A stretch of DNA of 64,000 nucleotides from contig SEHB01000009.1 in assembly GCA_004143945.1 (NCBI GenBank), positions 1-64,000 on the forward strand, read 5' to 3'. The position numbers and the translations under genes are program-made. A model generated the notes under the pieces. That model was not told where the DNA came from. It worked only from the letters and a program-made list of their open reading frames with translations, and ran no database searches. The stretch comes from Lysobacteraceae bacterium (GTDB lineage Bacteria; Pseudomonadota; Gammaproteobacteria; Xanthomonadales; Rhodanobacteraceae). Shown here one piece after another: positions 51,581 through 59,861 of this stretch (positions within the stretch are counted from its first letter, which is position 1; each line of letters begins with the position of its first letter).

Positions 51581-53065
51581 TCACGCATTGCGCCAGAGCA
51601 GCATCACCGCATAGGCGCGCCACGGGCGCCACGCGAGCGACAGTGCCTCGAGCTCGCGCGTCGACAGCGTGCGACCCTGGCCCGCGGCGCGGCGCAGGAT
51701 CAGGTCGGCGGCCGGGAACGCGTCGGGCTGCGCGAGCGCGCGCATCGCGATGTACTGCGCGGTCCACGCACCGATGCCCGGCAACGCGACGAGTTCGCGC
51801 TCGAACTCTGCCAGCGGCTGTTCCGGACGGAACGCGATGCGCCCGTCGAGCAGCGCCTGCGCGAGGCCGCGGATCGTCGCCGCGCGCGCGCGCGTGATGC
51901 CGCAGGTCTCGAGCGGCGCGTCGGCGAGCGCGGCCGCGTCGGGGAACAGCACGCCGACGCCGACCTGCGCGCCGTCGTCGTAGCACCGACCCCAGTTCGC
52001 CGCGACGCGCGCGGCCAGCGTGCGCGCGGCCGCGACGCTGACCTGTTGCCCGAGCACCGCGCGCACCGCGAGTTCGAAGCCGTCCCAGGCGCCGGGCAAC
52101 CGCTGGCCCGGCCAGCGCCGGACCAGTGGACCCAGCACCGCGTCGGCGCGGAACGCAGCGGCGAGCGCACGCGGATCCGCGTCGAGGTCGAACATGCGCT
52201 TGACGCGCGCCGCGATCGCGCCGAGTGCGCCGCTGTCGGGATGGTGCACGCGCAATGCGAGTGCCGAGTCGTCGCGCGTGCCCGGCGCGACCTCGAACCA
52301 GCCGGGCACGCCGTCGACGACGATGCTGCGCCGATAACCGTGGTCGTCGACCGCTTCGACGCCCGGGATCATGCGCCGTGCGTAGAACGCGAGCAGGTGC
52401 GCGAAGTCGTACGGCGCGCGCCAGGGCAGGCGCAGTTCGATCGCGGCCGGATCGCGTGTCGCCGGCGCGGCATCGACCGTCGCGCGCCGCGGGCGGCGCA
52501 ATTCGCGCGGCGGCCTGCCGTAGCTCGCGACGAACGCCGCGTTGAAGCGCCGCAGGCTGCGATAGCCGGCCGCGTCCGCGATGCGGGCGATCGGAAGTTC
52601 GGTCTCGACGAGCAGCTGCCGCGCGAACAGCAGCCGGCGCACCGCGGCGACATCGAGCGGACTCGCGCCGAGTTCCTCGGAGAACACGCGCCGCAGGTGG
52701 CGTTCGCCGACGCCGACGCGCGCGGCGAGCGCCGGCAGCGTGCCTGCGTCGAGCGCGCCCTGCTCGATCAACCTGAGCGCGCCCGCGACCAGATCGGACT
52801 TCGCCCGATGCAACGGCGAGCCCGGCGCGGCCTCCGGCCGGCAGCGCAGGCACGGCCGGAAACCCGCGGCTGCAGCGGCCGCGGCGCTGTCGTAGAAGCG
52901 CACGTTGCACGCCTTCGGTGCCGGCACCGGGCAGACCGTGCGGCAGAAGATGCGGGTCGAGGTGACCGCGATGAAGAACAGGCCGTCGAAGCGCGGATCG
53001 CGCGCGCGGCGCGCGCGTTCGCAGACGCGCAGGTCGAGCGTAGTGGCGTGTGCGAGCAGGGACAT
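51581..53065 (-). CDS. alkA: Ada-type sensor/AraC fused to AlkA 3-methyladenine glycosylase
   Basis: 494 residues. Ada methylphosphotriester domain (1-80): FFIAVTSTRIFCRTVCPVPAPK and FRPCLRCRPEA, with the four zinc cysteines. AraC HTH domain (95-185): LPALAARVGVGERHLRRVFSEELG. AlkA N-terminal domain, then HhH-GPD glycosylase (about 330-494): GQQVSVAAARTLAARV and ALPGIGAWTAQYIAMRAL, with the catalytic Asp in the following ADLILRRAA region. It both senses alkylation and excises 3-methyladenine. Lies just upstream of ogt. Confidence 0.94.
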   Translation of the reverse strand: MSLLAHATTLDLRVCERARRARDPRFDGLFFIAVTSTRIFCRTVCPVPAPKACNVRFYDSAAAAAAAGFRPCLRCRPEAAPGSPLHRAKSDLVAGALRLIEQGALDAGTLPALAARVGVGERHLRRVFSEELGASPLDVAAVRRLLFARQLLVETELPIARIADAAGYRSLRRFNAAFVASYGRPPRELRRPRRATVDAAPATRDPAAIELRLPWRAPYDFAHLLAFYARRMIPGVEAVDDHGYRRSIVVDGVPGWFEVAPGTRDDSALALRVHHPDSGALGAIAARVKRMFDLDADPRALAAAFRADAVLGPLVRRWPGQRLPGAWDGFELAVRAVLGQQVSVAAARTLAARVAANWGRCYDDGAQVGVGVLFPDAAALADAPLETCGITRARAATIRGLAQALLDGRIAFRPEQPLAEFERELVALPGIGAWTAQYIAMRALAQPDAFPAADLILRRAAGQGRTLSTRELEALSLAWRPWRAYAVMLLWRNA

Positions 53066-53161
53066 GGCGCGATGCTACCGCCGATCGCGGCGCCCGACTC
53101 GCCGTTTCCGGCTGTCGATGCGCGCGCCCGATCCGCCCTGCGCCATGTCGAACGCGGCGAG

Positions 53162-56089
53162 CTACTTGGCGAGCGCGTGGAACGCGCGCGCCTGCGCGGT
53201 GTCGACCTGATCGGCCAGCAGCAGCTCGCGTGCGCGGGCGTCGCTCGTTGCATCGGGTGGCCCGCCCGCGAGCCGCCGCGAAGCCCAGGCGCTGGCCCAG
53301 TGCGTGCCGTCCGTTGCGGGCGCGAGGAGGGCGAGCGCCTCATCGGCGAGGCGCCGGGCAACGGCGTACTGTCCCGCCGCCAGCGCCGCCTGCGCGAGCT
53401 CGCTCGACATCCAGCCGAGTTCGGGTGCGTTGTGCCCCGGCGTGTCGCGGTATTCCGACAGCGCTTGGACGATGACGCGCTCGAGCAGTTCGACGTCGCC
53501 GCGCGTGCCCGCAAGTTGCGCACGCGCGACGAACGTCCATGCGCGGCTGCGCGCACGATCGGCCGGCAGCGTGCGTTCGAGCAGCGGCGCGGCCACGTCG
53601 AGCGCGGCGCCGGCCTCGTCGACGCGGCCGAGCCCGAGCAGCGCGAACGCGCGCTGCTGCGCGATCTCGAGCGCGAACGCGTCGTTGTTCGCCAGCGTCG
53701 CCGCCTGCAGTTGCGCGGCGCGCTCGATCTCCACCAGCGCGGCGGCGTGGCGGCCCTGCGCGATCGCGATCCGCGCGCGCACGAGCCGGCCGTGCACCTG
53801 CATGTAGGGCTGGCCGATGCGCTCGAAGACTTCCGATGCACGATCCGCGTGGCGCTCCGCCTCGAGCAGCGCACCGCCGTTGTACGCGATCACCGCGAGA
53901 TTGCTCATCGCGACCGCGGCGTTCGCGCCGTCGGCGCCCGCGCCGGCGCGGTAGATCGTGAGCCCGCGCAGGCACAGTTCGCGCGCGATCGCCATCTCGC
54001 CCGCTTCGAGCCGCGACACGCAGGCGTCGACCAGAGCGCGCGCGACGCGCGGGTGCGAGTTCCCCAGCAACGCCTCGAACCGCCGGGCCGCGCGTTCGAA
54101 TTGCGGCGCCGCCGCGACCGGGCCGCTCACGAGCGAGTCGATCTCGGCGAGCACCGACGCGAGTTCGGCGTCGACGACGCCCCCGCCCTCCTCGCGTTCG
54201 GCGCGTGGCGCGATGCGCGCGCGCAAGGCGCGCAGCCCGTCGAGCTGTCCGGCATGTCCGAGGTAACGCACGTGGCGGTCGAGCGCGCGTACGTGGTCGA
54301 TGCCGGCCGCGTCGAAGTCGGCCAGCACCAGCGGCATCGCGGACGCGAACGCGTCGCCCGCCTCGTCGAGGCGGGCCGCGCGCCGCAGCAGGTCGCCGAG
54401 TTGCGCCTCGGCGAACGCAAGCGACAACCGCGGCGCACCGGCGGATCGCATCAGTTCGGTCGCTTCGCGCTGGCTGGCGATCGCGGCGTCGAGTTCATCC
54501 GCATCGGATTCGGTCGCTGCGCGCGCGGCGAGCAGTTCGGCGCGCAGCGCGGGGGCCTCGCCCGCGCGCGTCCCGAGCGATTCGCTCGCCGTGTCGAGCA
54601 GCGTGCGCGCGGCCGCCGGCCGGCCGCGCGCGAGCTGCAGCTGCGCGAGCGCGAGGCCGAGTTGCGCACGCGTGCGCGCATCCAGCCCCGCTGCATCCTC
54701 GAGCAGGCCTGCGCCGAGCGCGGCGATCGTCGCGAGCGGATCGCGTTCATCGTCGCGCAGGTACGGACTCGCGGCGCGGAATGTCTCGGACAGGAAGCGC
54801 TCGACCTGTATCGCGCGCTCGGCTTCGGCGAGGCGCTCGCGCTGTGCCTCGCGCATGCGCAGCAGCGCGAAGCCGCTCGCGACGAGCGCCGCGGCGATCG
54901 CGAGCGCGACCACTGCGCTGGCCCAGGCATGCCGGCGCAGGAACATGCCGAGCCGCAGCCCGGCGCCACCCGCCCGCGCACGCACCGGGCGCGTCGCGAG
55001 CCAAGCCTCGAAATCTTCGCGCAGCTCGGCGCAGGTCGCATGGCGGCGTTCGGGATCGGGTTCGAGGCAACGCGACACGATCGCGTCGAGATCCCCCGAG
55101 AGCGCGCGGCGCAGCGCGCTCGCGCGCGGCAGGCCACGCGCTTTCGCGAGCGCGTCGCCCTCGGCTTCGGGCAGCGCGGCGATCGCGGCGGACGGCGTCG
55201 ATGCGGATACATCGCCGGCTCGCGCGCGAGCCGTGCCCGCGAGCAGCCGCCACGCCAGCGCGCCGACCTGGAACACGTCGGTCGCGGTGGTGGGTTCCTT
55301 GCCTGCGAGTTGCTCCGGTGCCGCGCAGTCGGGGGTGAAGGCGCGCACGCCGGGCGCCGCGTCGTTCGAGGCGTCGCTCGCGATTCCGAAATCGACGAGG
55401 CGCAAGCGCTGGTCCGCATCGACGAGCACGTTCGCCGACTTCACGTCGCCGTGCACGAGCCGGCGCGCGTGCGCATGCTCGAGCGCGCGGCACAGATCGA
55501 CCAGCAGGCGCACGCGCGCGCGCAGGTCGAGGCGCAACCGGTCCGCGTGCGCGAGGATCGGTTCGCCGTCGACTAATTCCATCGCGAGCCAGAGATCGCC
55601 CTCGGGTCCCTCGCCCGCATCGATGAAGCGCGCGATGCCCGGATGGTCGAGGCGTGCGAGCGCGCGCTGCTCGTGGCGCAGCGTGTCGGCACGCAGCGCA
55701 GCGTTGCCTTCGCGACGGATCAGCTTGAGCGCGACGGTCGCGGCGAACCCCTCGTACGCACGCGTCACGCGATAGACCTCGGACATGCCGCCGCGTCCGA
55801 CCGGTGCCTCGATGCGAAACCCGCAGAACGCCTCGCCCGCGGCGAGCAGCGGTGCGTCATCGTCGAGCAGGTCGCCGAGCAGGCCCGCGTGCAGCACGCC
55901 GGCCGGCGGCAGCGTGGTCGACTCCTGTTCCGCGAGCGCGAGCAGGCGCGCGAGTCGCGCGGCGAGCGCAGGTTGCTTCGCGGCGAGGTTGGCGAGGCGC
56001 CGGTCGCGCTCGGGCCCGGGCAAGTCGAGCAACGATTCGAGCAGGCGGTCCAGCAGGCGCTCGTCCTGGCCTCCGGCGGCGGCGGTCAT
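53162..56089 (-). CDS. Ser/Thr protein kinase with transmembrane segment and long TPR region
   Basis: 975 residues. Kinase domain about 92-370: glycine loop VGRGGMSEVYRV, catalytic Lys in VALKLIRR, catalytic loop LVHGDVKSANVLV (HGD instead of HRD), DFG in RLVDFGIAS and APE in CAAPEQLAG. A helix at about 385-408 (ASAVVALAIAAALVASGFALL) crosses the membrane, and TPR-like helices fill 430-975. ATG 56089 overlaps the sigma factor stop as ATGA, so co-translated. Likely transduces an envelope signal to the coupled ECF factor, as known for ECF43/PknS-type pairs in Xanthomonas. Confidence 0.92.
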   Translation of the reverse strand: MTAAAGGQDERLLDRLLESLLDLPGPERDRRLANLAAKQPALAARLARLLALAEQESTTLPPAGVLHAGLLGDLLDDDAPLLAAGEAFCGFRIEAPVGRGGMSEVYRVTRAYEGFAATVALKLIRREGNAALRADTLRHEQRALARLDHPGIARFIDAGEGPEGDLWLAMELVDGEPILAHADRLRLDLRARVRLLVDLCRALEHAHARRLVHGDVKSANVLVDADQRLRLVDFGIASDASNDAAPGVRAFTPDCAAPEQLAGKEPTTATDVFQVGALAWRLLAGTARARAGDVSASTPSAAIAALPEAEGDALAKARGLPRASALRRALSGDLDAIVSRCLEPDPERRHATCAELREDFEAWLATRPVRARAGGAGLRLGMFLRRHAWASAVVALAIAAALVASGFALLRMREAQRERLAEAERAIQVERFLSETFRAASPYLRDDERDPLATIAALGAGLLEDAAGLDARTRAQLGLALAQLQLARGRPAAARTLLDTASESLGTRAGEAPALRAELLAARAATESDADELDAAIASQREATELMRSAGAPRLSLAFAEAQLGDLLRRAARLDEAGDAFASAMPLVLADFDAAGIDHVRALDRHVRYLGHAGQLDGLRALRARIAPRAEREEGGGVVDAELASVLAEIDSLVSGPVAAAPQFERAARRFEALLGNSHPRVARALVDACVSRLEAGEMAIARELCLRGLTIYRAGAGADGANAAVAMSNLAVIAYNGGALLEAERHADRASEVFERIGQPYMQVHGRLVRARIAIAQGRHAAALVEIERAAQLQAATLANNDAFALEIAQQRAFALLGLGRVDEAGAALDVAAPLLERTLPADRARSRAWTFVARAQLAGTRGDVELLERVIVQALSEYRDTPGHNAPELGWMSSELAQAALAAGQYAVARRLADEALALLAPATDGTHWASAWASRRLAGGPPDATSDARARELLLADQVDTAQARAFHALAK

Positions 56090-56697
56090 GGGCTCGTTCC
56101 GTCTGCCGCGGGCGTCGAATCGAGCCATTCGCGCAGCCATGCGCGCGCGCGCATCCAGTCACGCTGCACGGTGCGCAGCGGAACTTCGAGCGCTTCGGCG
56201 GTCTCGCCTTCCGAGAGGCCCGCGAAATAGCGGCATTCGAACACGCGCACGAGGCGCTCGCTGATGCCGGCGAGGCGGTCGAGTGCCTGGTCGACGAGAA
56301 CCAGCTGTTCGGCCTGCGCCTCGATCGGCAACTGCGTGGCGTCGAGGTCGAGCGCGACCGCCTGCGGCCCGCCGCGCTTGTCCGCCTGGCGCTCGCGCGC
56401 GTGGCTCACGATGAACTGGCGCATCGCGCGTGCGCAGATCGCGAGGAAATGCCCGCGGTCGCGCGCGTCCATGCGCGATTGGCCCGCGATCTTGAGGTAG
56501 GCCTCGTGCACGAGCAGCGTGGTGTCGAGCGTGTGGCCACGGCTCGCGCGCAACTGGCGTCGCGCGACGCGACGCAGGTCGTCGTAGACGTGCGGCACGA
56601 GCCGGTCGAACGCGCCGGCCTCGCCCGCGCGCCATGCCGCCAGCAACGCGCCGAACGCCGCGCCATCGATGGGTGTCTCGCGCTCGCCCGCGTGCAT
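56086..56697 (-). CDS. ECF-family RNA polymerase sigma factor linked to a TPR-kinase
   Basis: 203 residues. Region 2 (about 25-95): RLVPHVYDDLRRVARRQL ... TLLVHEAYLKIAG; region 4 (about 140-190): RLVRVFECRYFAGLSEGETAEALEVPLRTVQRDWMRARAWL. It matches the Sig-70 X6 / TIGR02999-like ECF group, whose genes lie with kinases instead of membrane anti-sigma factors. GAGG overlaps the stop of the SDR gene seven bases upstream. No anti-sigma gene is seen, so control by phosphorylation through the next gene is likely. Confidence 0.92.
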   Translation of the reverse strand: MHAGERETPIDGAAFGALLAAWRAGEAGAFDRLVPHVYDDLRRVARRQLRASRGHTLDTTLLVHEAYLKIAGQSRMDARDRGHFLAICARAMRQFIVSHARERQADKRGGPQAVALDLDATQLPIEAQAEQLVLVDQALDRLAGISERLVRVFECRYFAGLSEGETAEALEVPLRTVQRDWMRARAWLREWLDSTPAADGTSP

Positions 56698-56704
56698 GGC
56701 CGCC

Positions 56705-57487
56705 TCAGAAGCCGTAGCGCAGGAAGCCGCCGTCGACCGCGATGCATTCGCCGGTCACGTAGCTCGAGGCCGGCAGGCACAGGAACGCGACCGCGCCGGC
56801 GACTTCCTCCGGTTCCCCGATGCGCCCCATCGGCGTGCGCAGCAGCACGTCGTCGAGGTAGTCCGGATCGGCGAGCGGGCCTTCGGTGCGCTGCGTGCGG
56901 ATGTACCAGGGCGCGACCGCATTGACCCGGATGCCGTCCTCTGCCCATTCGCAGGCGAGGTTGCGCGTGAGCTGGTGCAGCGCGGCCTTGGTGAAGCCGT
57001 AGGGCGCGCCCGTGCGCACGTGCGTCAGGCCCGAGACCGAGCCGACGTTCACGATCGCCGCGTTGCCGTGCTCGGCCAGGTGCGGATGCGCGAGCCGGCA
57101 CATCTCGAACGCGCCGAGCACGTTGGTCTCGATCAGCGCGCGCACTTCGTCGAGTTCGTAGTCGAGCACGGGGCGGGCCACGTTGCCGCCGACGTTGTTG
57201 ACGAGCAGCGACAGCCCGGCGTCGAGGTCGGCGATCCAGTCGAACACTTCGAGGCGCTGTTCCTGCTGCGACAGGTCGGCGTCGCAGGCGAGGATCTCCC
57301 GTTCGGGGAACTCTTCCGCGAGATCCGCGCGCATCTGTTCGAGATGCACCTCGTCGCGCGCGACCAGCAACAGGTCGGCGCCGAGCGCGGCGAGTTCGCG
57401 CGCGCAGGCCAGGCCGATGCCCTTGCTCGCGCCGGTGACCAGCGCGGTGCGCCCGTCGAGCCGCCAGCGTGATGCATTCGCCGTCAT
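56705..57487 (-). CDS. Short-chain dehydrogenase/reductase, tropinone-reductase-like
   Basis: 260 residues. Cofactor motif [31 protein letters not shown], catalytic Ser in [23 protein letters not shown] (YxxxK) and the ending [17 protein letters not shown]-type ([12 protein letters not shown]). It reduces a carbonyl with NAD(P)H; substrate unknown. GGGAGG precedes the ATG at 57487. It heads the SDR-sigma-kinase series with only 7 bp to the sigma gene. Confidence 0.92.
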   Translation of the reverse strand: MTANASRWRLDGRTALVTGASKGIGLACARELAALGADLLLVARDEVHLEQMRADLAEEFPEREILACDADLSQQEQRLEVFDWIADLDAGLSLLVNNVGGNVARPVLDYELDEVRALIETNVLGAFEMCRLAHPHLAEHGNAAIVNVGSVSGLTHVRTGAPYGFTKAALHQLTRNLACEWAEDGIRVNAVAPWYIRTQRTEGPLADPDYLDDVLLRTPMGRIGEPEEVAGAVAFLCLPASSYVTGECIAVDGGFLRYGF

Positions 57488-57563
57488 CGGTGCATCCTCC
57501 CGCTTGTTGCCGCCGCGGCCACGGTGCAGACTTTAACGGAAGCCGCCCATGCCGGAGTACGCG

Positions 57564-57779
57564 ATGTTCCGCATCCTCGTGATCTGCGCAATCTGCGCAT
57601 TGGCCGCATGTTCCGATGCGGGCACGCCCGTCCCGGAGGCCGAAACCGAGGCGCCGCCCGCGCGAAAGACGGTCGTCGACGACCAGCTCCAGGCACTCGA
57701 GAAGGCGAAGGCGGTCGGCCAGCAGCTCGAGGAGGAAAAGGCGCGCACCGACCAGGCGATCGAGGACCAGGGCGGCTAG
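57564..57779 (+). CDS. Small lipoprotein (71 aa)
   Basis: Signal peptide MFRILVICAICALAAC with lipobox LAAC; the mature part is a short acidic-basic helix (QLQALEKAKAVGQQLEEEKAR), possibly a coiled coil. GGAG is six bases upstream of ATG 57564, so this start is preferred over 57549. Function unknown; it may be an Lpp-like spacer. It is followed at once by heptad element copy 3. Confidence 0.78.
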   Translation: MFRILVICAICALAACSDAGTPVPEAETEAPPARKTVVDDQLQALEKAKAVGQQLEEEKARTDQAIEDQGG

Positions 57780-57787
57780 TGGATGCG

Positions 57788-57920
57788 GGGAATAGGGAAT
57801 AGGGAATAGGGAATAGGGAATCGAAGCGCACATGCGCGGAAAGTGCCCGCGGGGCAGCGTGGCATTCCGGCAGGGCAACCCCATTCGCTGCGGATGTCCT
57901 TTTCCCTGTTCGCTATTCCC
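57788..57920. repeat. Heptad G-tract element, copy 3 (inverted pair)
   Basis: GGGAATA units put GGG at 57788, 57795, 57802, 57809 and 57816. On the right CCC at 57904 and 57918, with a mutated CGC at 57911, keeps the same period. It fills the gap between the lipoprotein and the GltD-like gene. Confidence 0.85.
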
Positions 57921-58010
57921 CGCCATGGTGCGCCGCACCTTTGCGCCGCCGCGGCAGCCGACTAGGCTCGGCCCACGCCGATCTCCCAGCGTTTCAGCCA
58001 GGAGGCTGAG

Positions 58011-59861
58011 GTGCAGCCCACCGATATCCGCGATCCCGCGTACTTCCACAAGGTCGTCGATTGCCAATGGGCCTGCCCGGCCCACACGCCGGTCCCCGAA
58101 TACATTCGCCTGATCGCGGCGGGCCGATACGACGACGCCTACCTCGTCAACTGGACTTCGAACGTGTTTCCGGGCGTGCTCGGGCGCACCTGCGATCGGC
58201 CTTGCGAACCTGCATGCCGCCGCGGTCGCGTCGAGGCGAGTACCGGTGGCACGCCCGAGCCGGTCGCGATCTGCAGGCTCAAGCGCGTCGCCGCCGACTT
58301 CAAGGGCGATGTGCGCGCGCGGATGCCGAGGCCCGCGGAGAGGAAGAACGGTCGCCGCGTCGCCTGCATCGGCGCAGGACCGGCCTCGCTCACGGTCGCG
58401 CGCGACCTGGCGCCGCTCGGCTATCACGTCACCGTGTACGAGGCGGATGCGAAGGCCGGCGGCTTCATGCGCACGCAGGTGCCGCGGTTCCGCCTGCCCG
58501 AAGAAGTGATCGACGAGGAAACCGGCTACATCCTCGACCTCGGCGTCGAGTTCGTCGGCGGCCGCCGCATCGATTCGCTGAAAGCGCTGCTGGCCGAGCA
58601 GCACGATGCGGTGTTCGTCGGCTGCGGCGCGCCGCGCGGGCGCGACCTCGACTTGCCGGGTCGACACGAGGCCGCGCAGGACATCCACATCGGCATCGAC
58701 TGGCTCGCCTCGGTCTACTTCGGCCACGTCGAGAAGGTCGGTCGCCGCGTGATCGTGCTCGGCGGCGGCAACACCGCGATGGACTGTTGCCGCTCGGCGC
58801 GCCGGCTCGGCGGCGAGGAGGTCACCGTCATCGTGCGCTCGGGCTTCGACGAGATGAAGGCGAGCCCGTGGGAGAAGGAGGACGCGATGCACGAAGGCAT
58901 CCCGATCCTCGATTGCCGCGTGCCGAAGGCGTTCGTGCACGAAGGCGGCCGCCTGGCCGGCATGACGTTCGAGAAGGTGCGGCCCGAATACGACGCGGAC
59001 GGTCGCCGCCGCCTCGTGCCGACCGGCGAACCCGACGAACTGCACGCCTGCGACGAAGTGCTGATCGCGGTCGGACAGGAGAACGCGTTCCCGTGGATCG
59101 AGCGCGACATCGGCATCGCGTTCGACGCGCGCCACGACATGCCTGTGGTCGACGCGACCACGCTGCAGTCGAGCCTGCCGCACGTGCTGTTCGGCGGCGA
59201 CGCGGCATTCGGACCGAAGAACATCATCTGGGCGGTCGCCCACGGGCACGAGGCTGCGCTCACGATCGACCGCATGCTCGCGGGCGAGGACGTGCGCGAG
59301 CGGCCGCTGCCGATCGTCGAGACGATCTCGCAGAAGATGGGCATCCACGAGTGGAGCTACGACAACGACGTGTCGCCCGACGAGCGGTACAAGGTGCCGT
59401 GGGCCGATCCCGCGCTGACGTTGAAGAGCATCAAGCTCGAGGTCGAGCTCGGCTTCGACGCCGCGACCGCGTGGAAGGAAACCCAGCGCTGCCTCAACTG
59501 CGACGTGCAGACGGTGTTCACCGATCCGCTCTGCATCGAGTGCGACGCCTGCGTCGACATCTGCCCGATGGACTGCATCACGTTCACCGCCAATGGCGAA
59601 GAACCCGAGCTGCGCCTGCGGCTGTCGGCGCAGGCGCTCAACACCGACCAGGACCTGTACGTGTCGGGCGGCCTCAAGACCGGACGCGTGATGGTCAAGG
59701 ACGAGGACGTGTGCCTGCACTGCGGCCTCTGCGCCGAACGCTGCCCGACCGGCGCCTGGGACATGCGCAAGGTGCTCATGCAGATGACGCATGCGGGCGA
59801 AGGCTGCCGTTCGGCAGCGCCGCGCGAGCGCGCCGCTGCCGCGACGACGGCCGACGCATGA
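58011..59861 (+). CDS. GltD-like NAD(P)H flavoprotein with fused ferredoxin domains, partner of KorAB
   Basis: 616 residues from GTG 58011, with GGAGG just upstream. N-terminal iron-sulfur cysteines (CQWACPAHTPVPEYI; CDRPCEPACRRG) as in the glutamate-synthase small subunit; FAD motif ACIGAGPASLTVARDLAPLG; NAD(P) motif VIVLGGGNTAMDCCRSARRLG; then a C-terminal 2[4Fe-4S] ferredoxin (CIECDACVDICPMDC; CLHCGLCAERCPTG). The GltD reaction itself needs GltB, absent here. Stop overlaps the korA start (ATGA), so it probably passes electrons between KorAB and NAD(P). Confidence 0.88.
   Translation: MQPTDIRDPAYFHKVVDCQWACPAHTPVPEYIRLIAAGRYDDAYLVNWTSNVFPGVLGRTCDRPCEPACRRGRVEASTGGTPEPVAICRLKRVAADFKGDVRARMPRPAERKNGRRVACIGAGPASLTVARDLAPLGYHVTVYEADAKAGGFMRTQVPRFRLPEEVIDEETGYILDLGVEFVGGRRIDSLKALLAEQHDAVFVGCGAPRGRDLDLPGRHEAAQDIHIGIDWLASVYFGHVEKVGRRVIVLGGGNTAMDCCRSARRLGGEEVTVIVRSGFDEMKASPWEKEDAMHEGIPILDCRVPKAFVHEGGRLAGMTFEKVRPEYDADGRRRLVPTGEPDELHACDEVLIAVGQENAFPWIERDIGIAFDARHDMPVVDATTLQSSLPHVLFGGDAAFGPKNIIWAVAHGHEAALTIDRMLAGEDVRERPLPIVETISQKMGIHEWSYDNDVSPDERYKVPWADPALTLKSIKLEVELGFDAATAWKETQRCLNCDVQTVFTDPLCIECDACVDICPMDCITFTANGEEPELRLRLSAQALNTDQDLYVSGGLKTGRVMVKDEDVCLHCGLCAERCPTGAWDMRKVLMQMTHAGEGCRSAAPRERAAAATTADA

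Noticed and set aside
51344-55576. 1410-codon plus-strand ORF
   Set aside because: Antisense shadow of the Ada-AlkA and TPR-kinase genes caused by high GC; Arg-rich composition and no domain.
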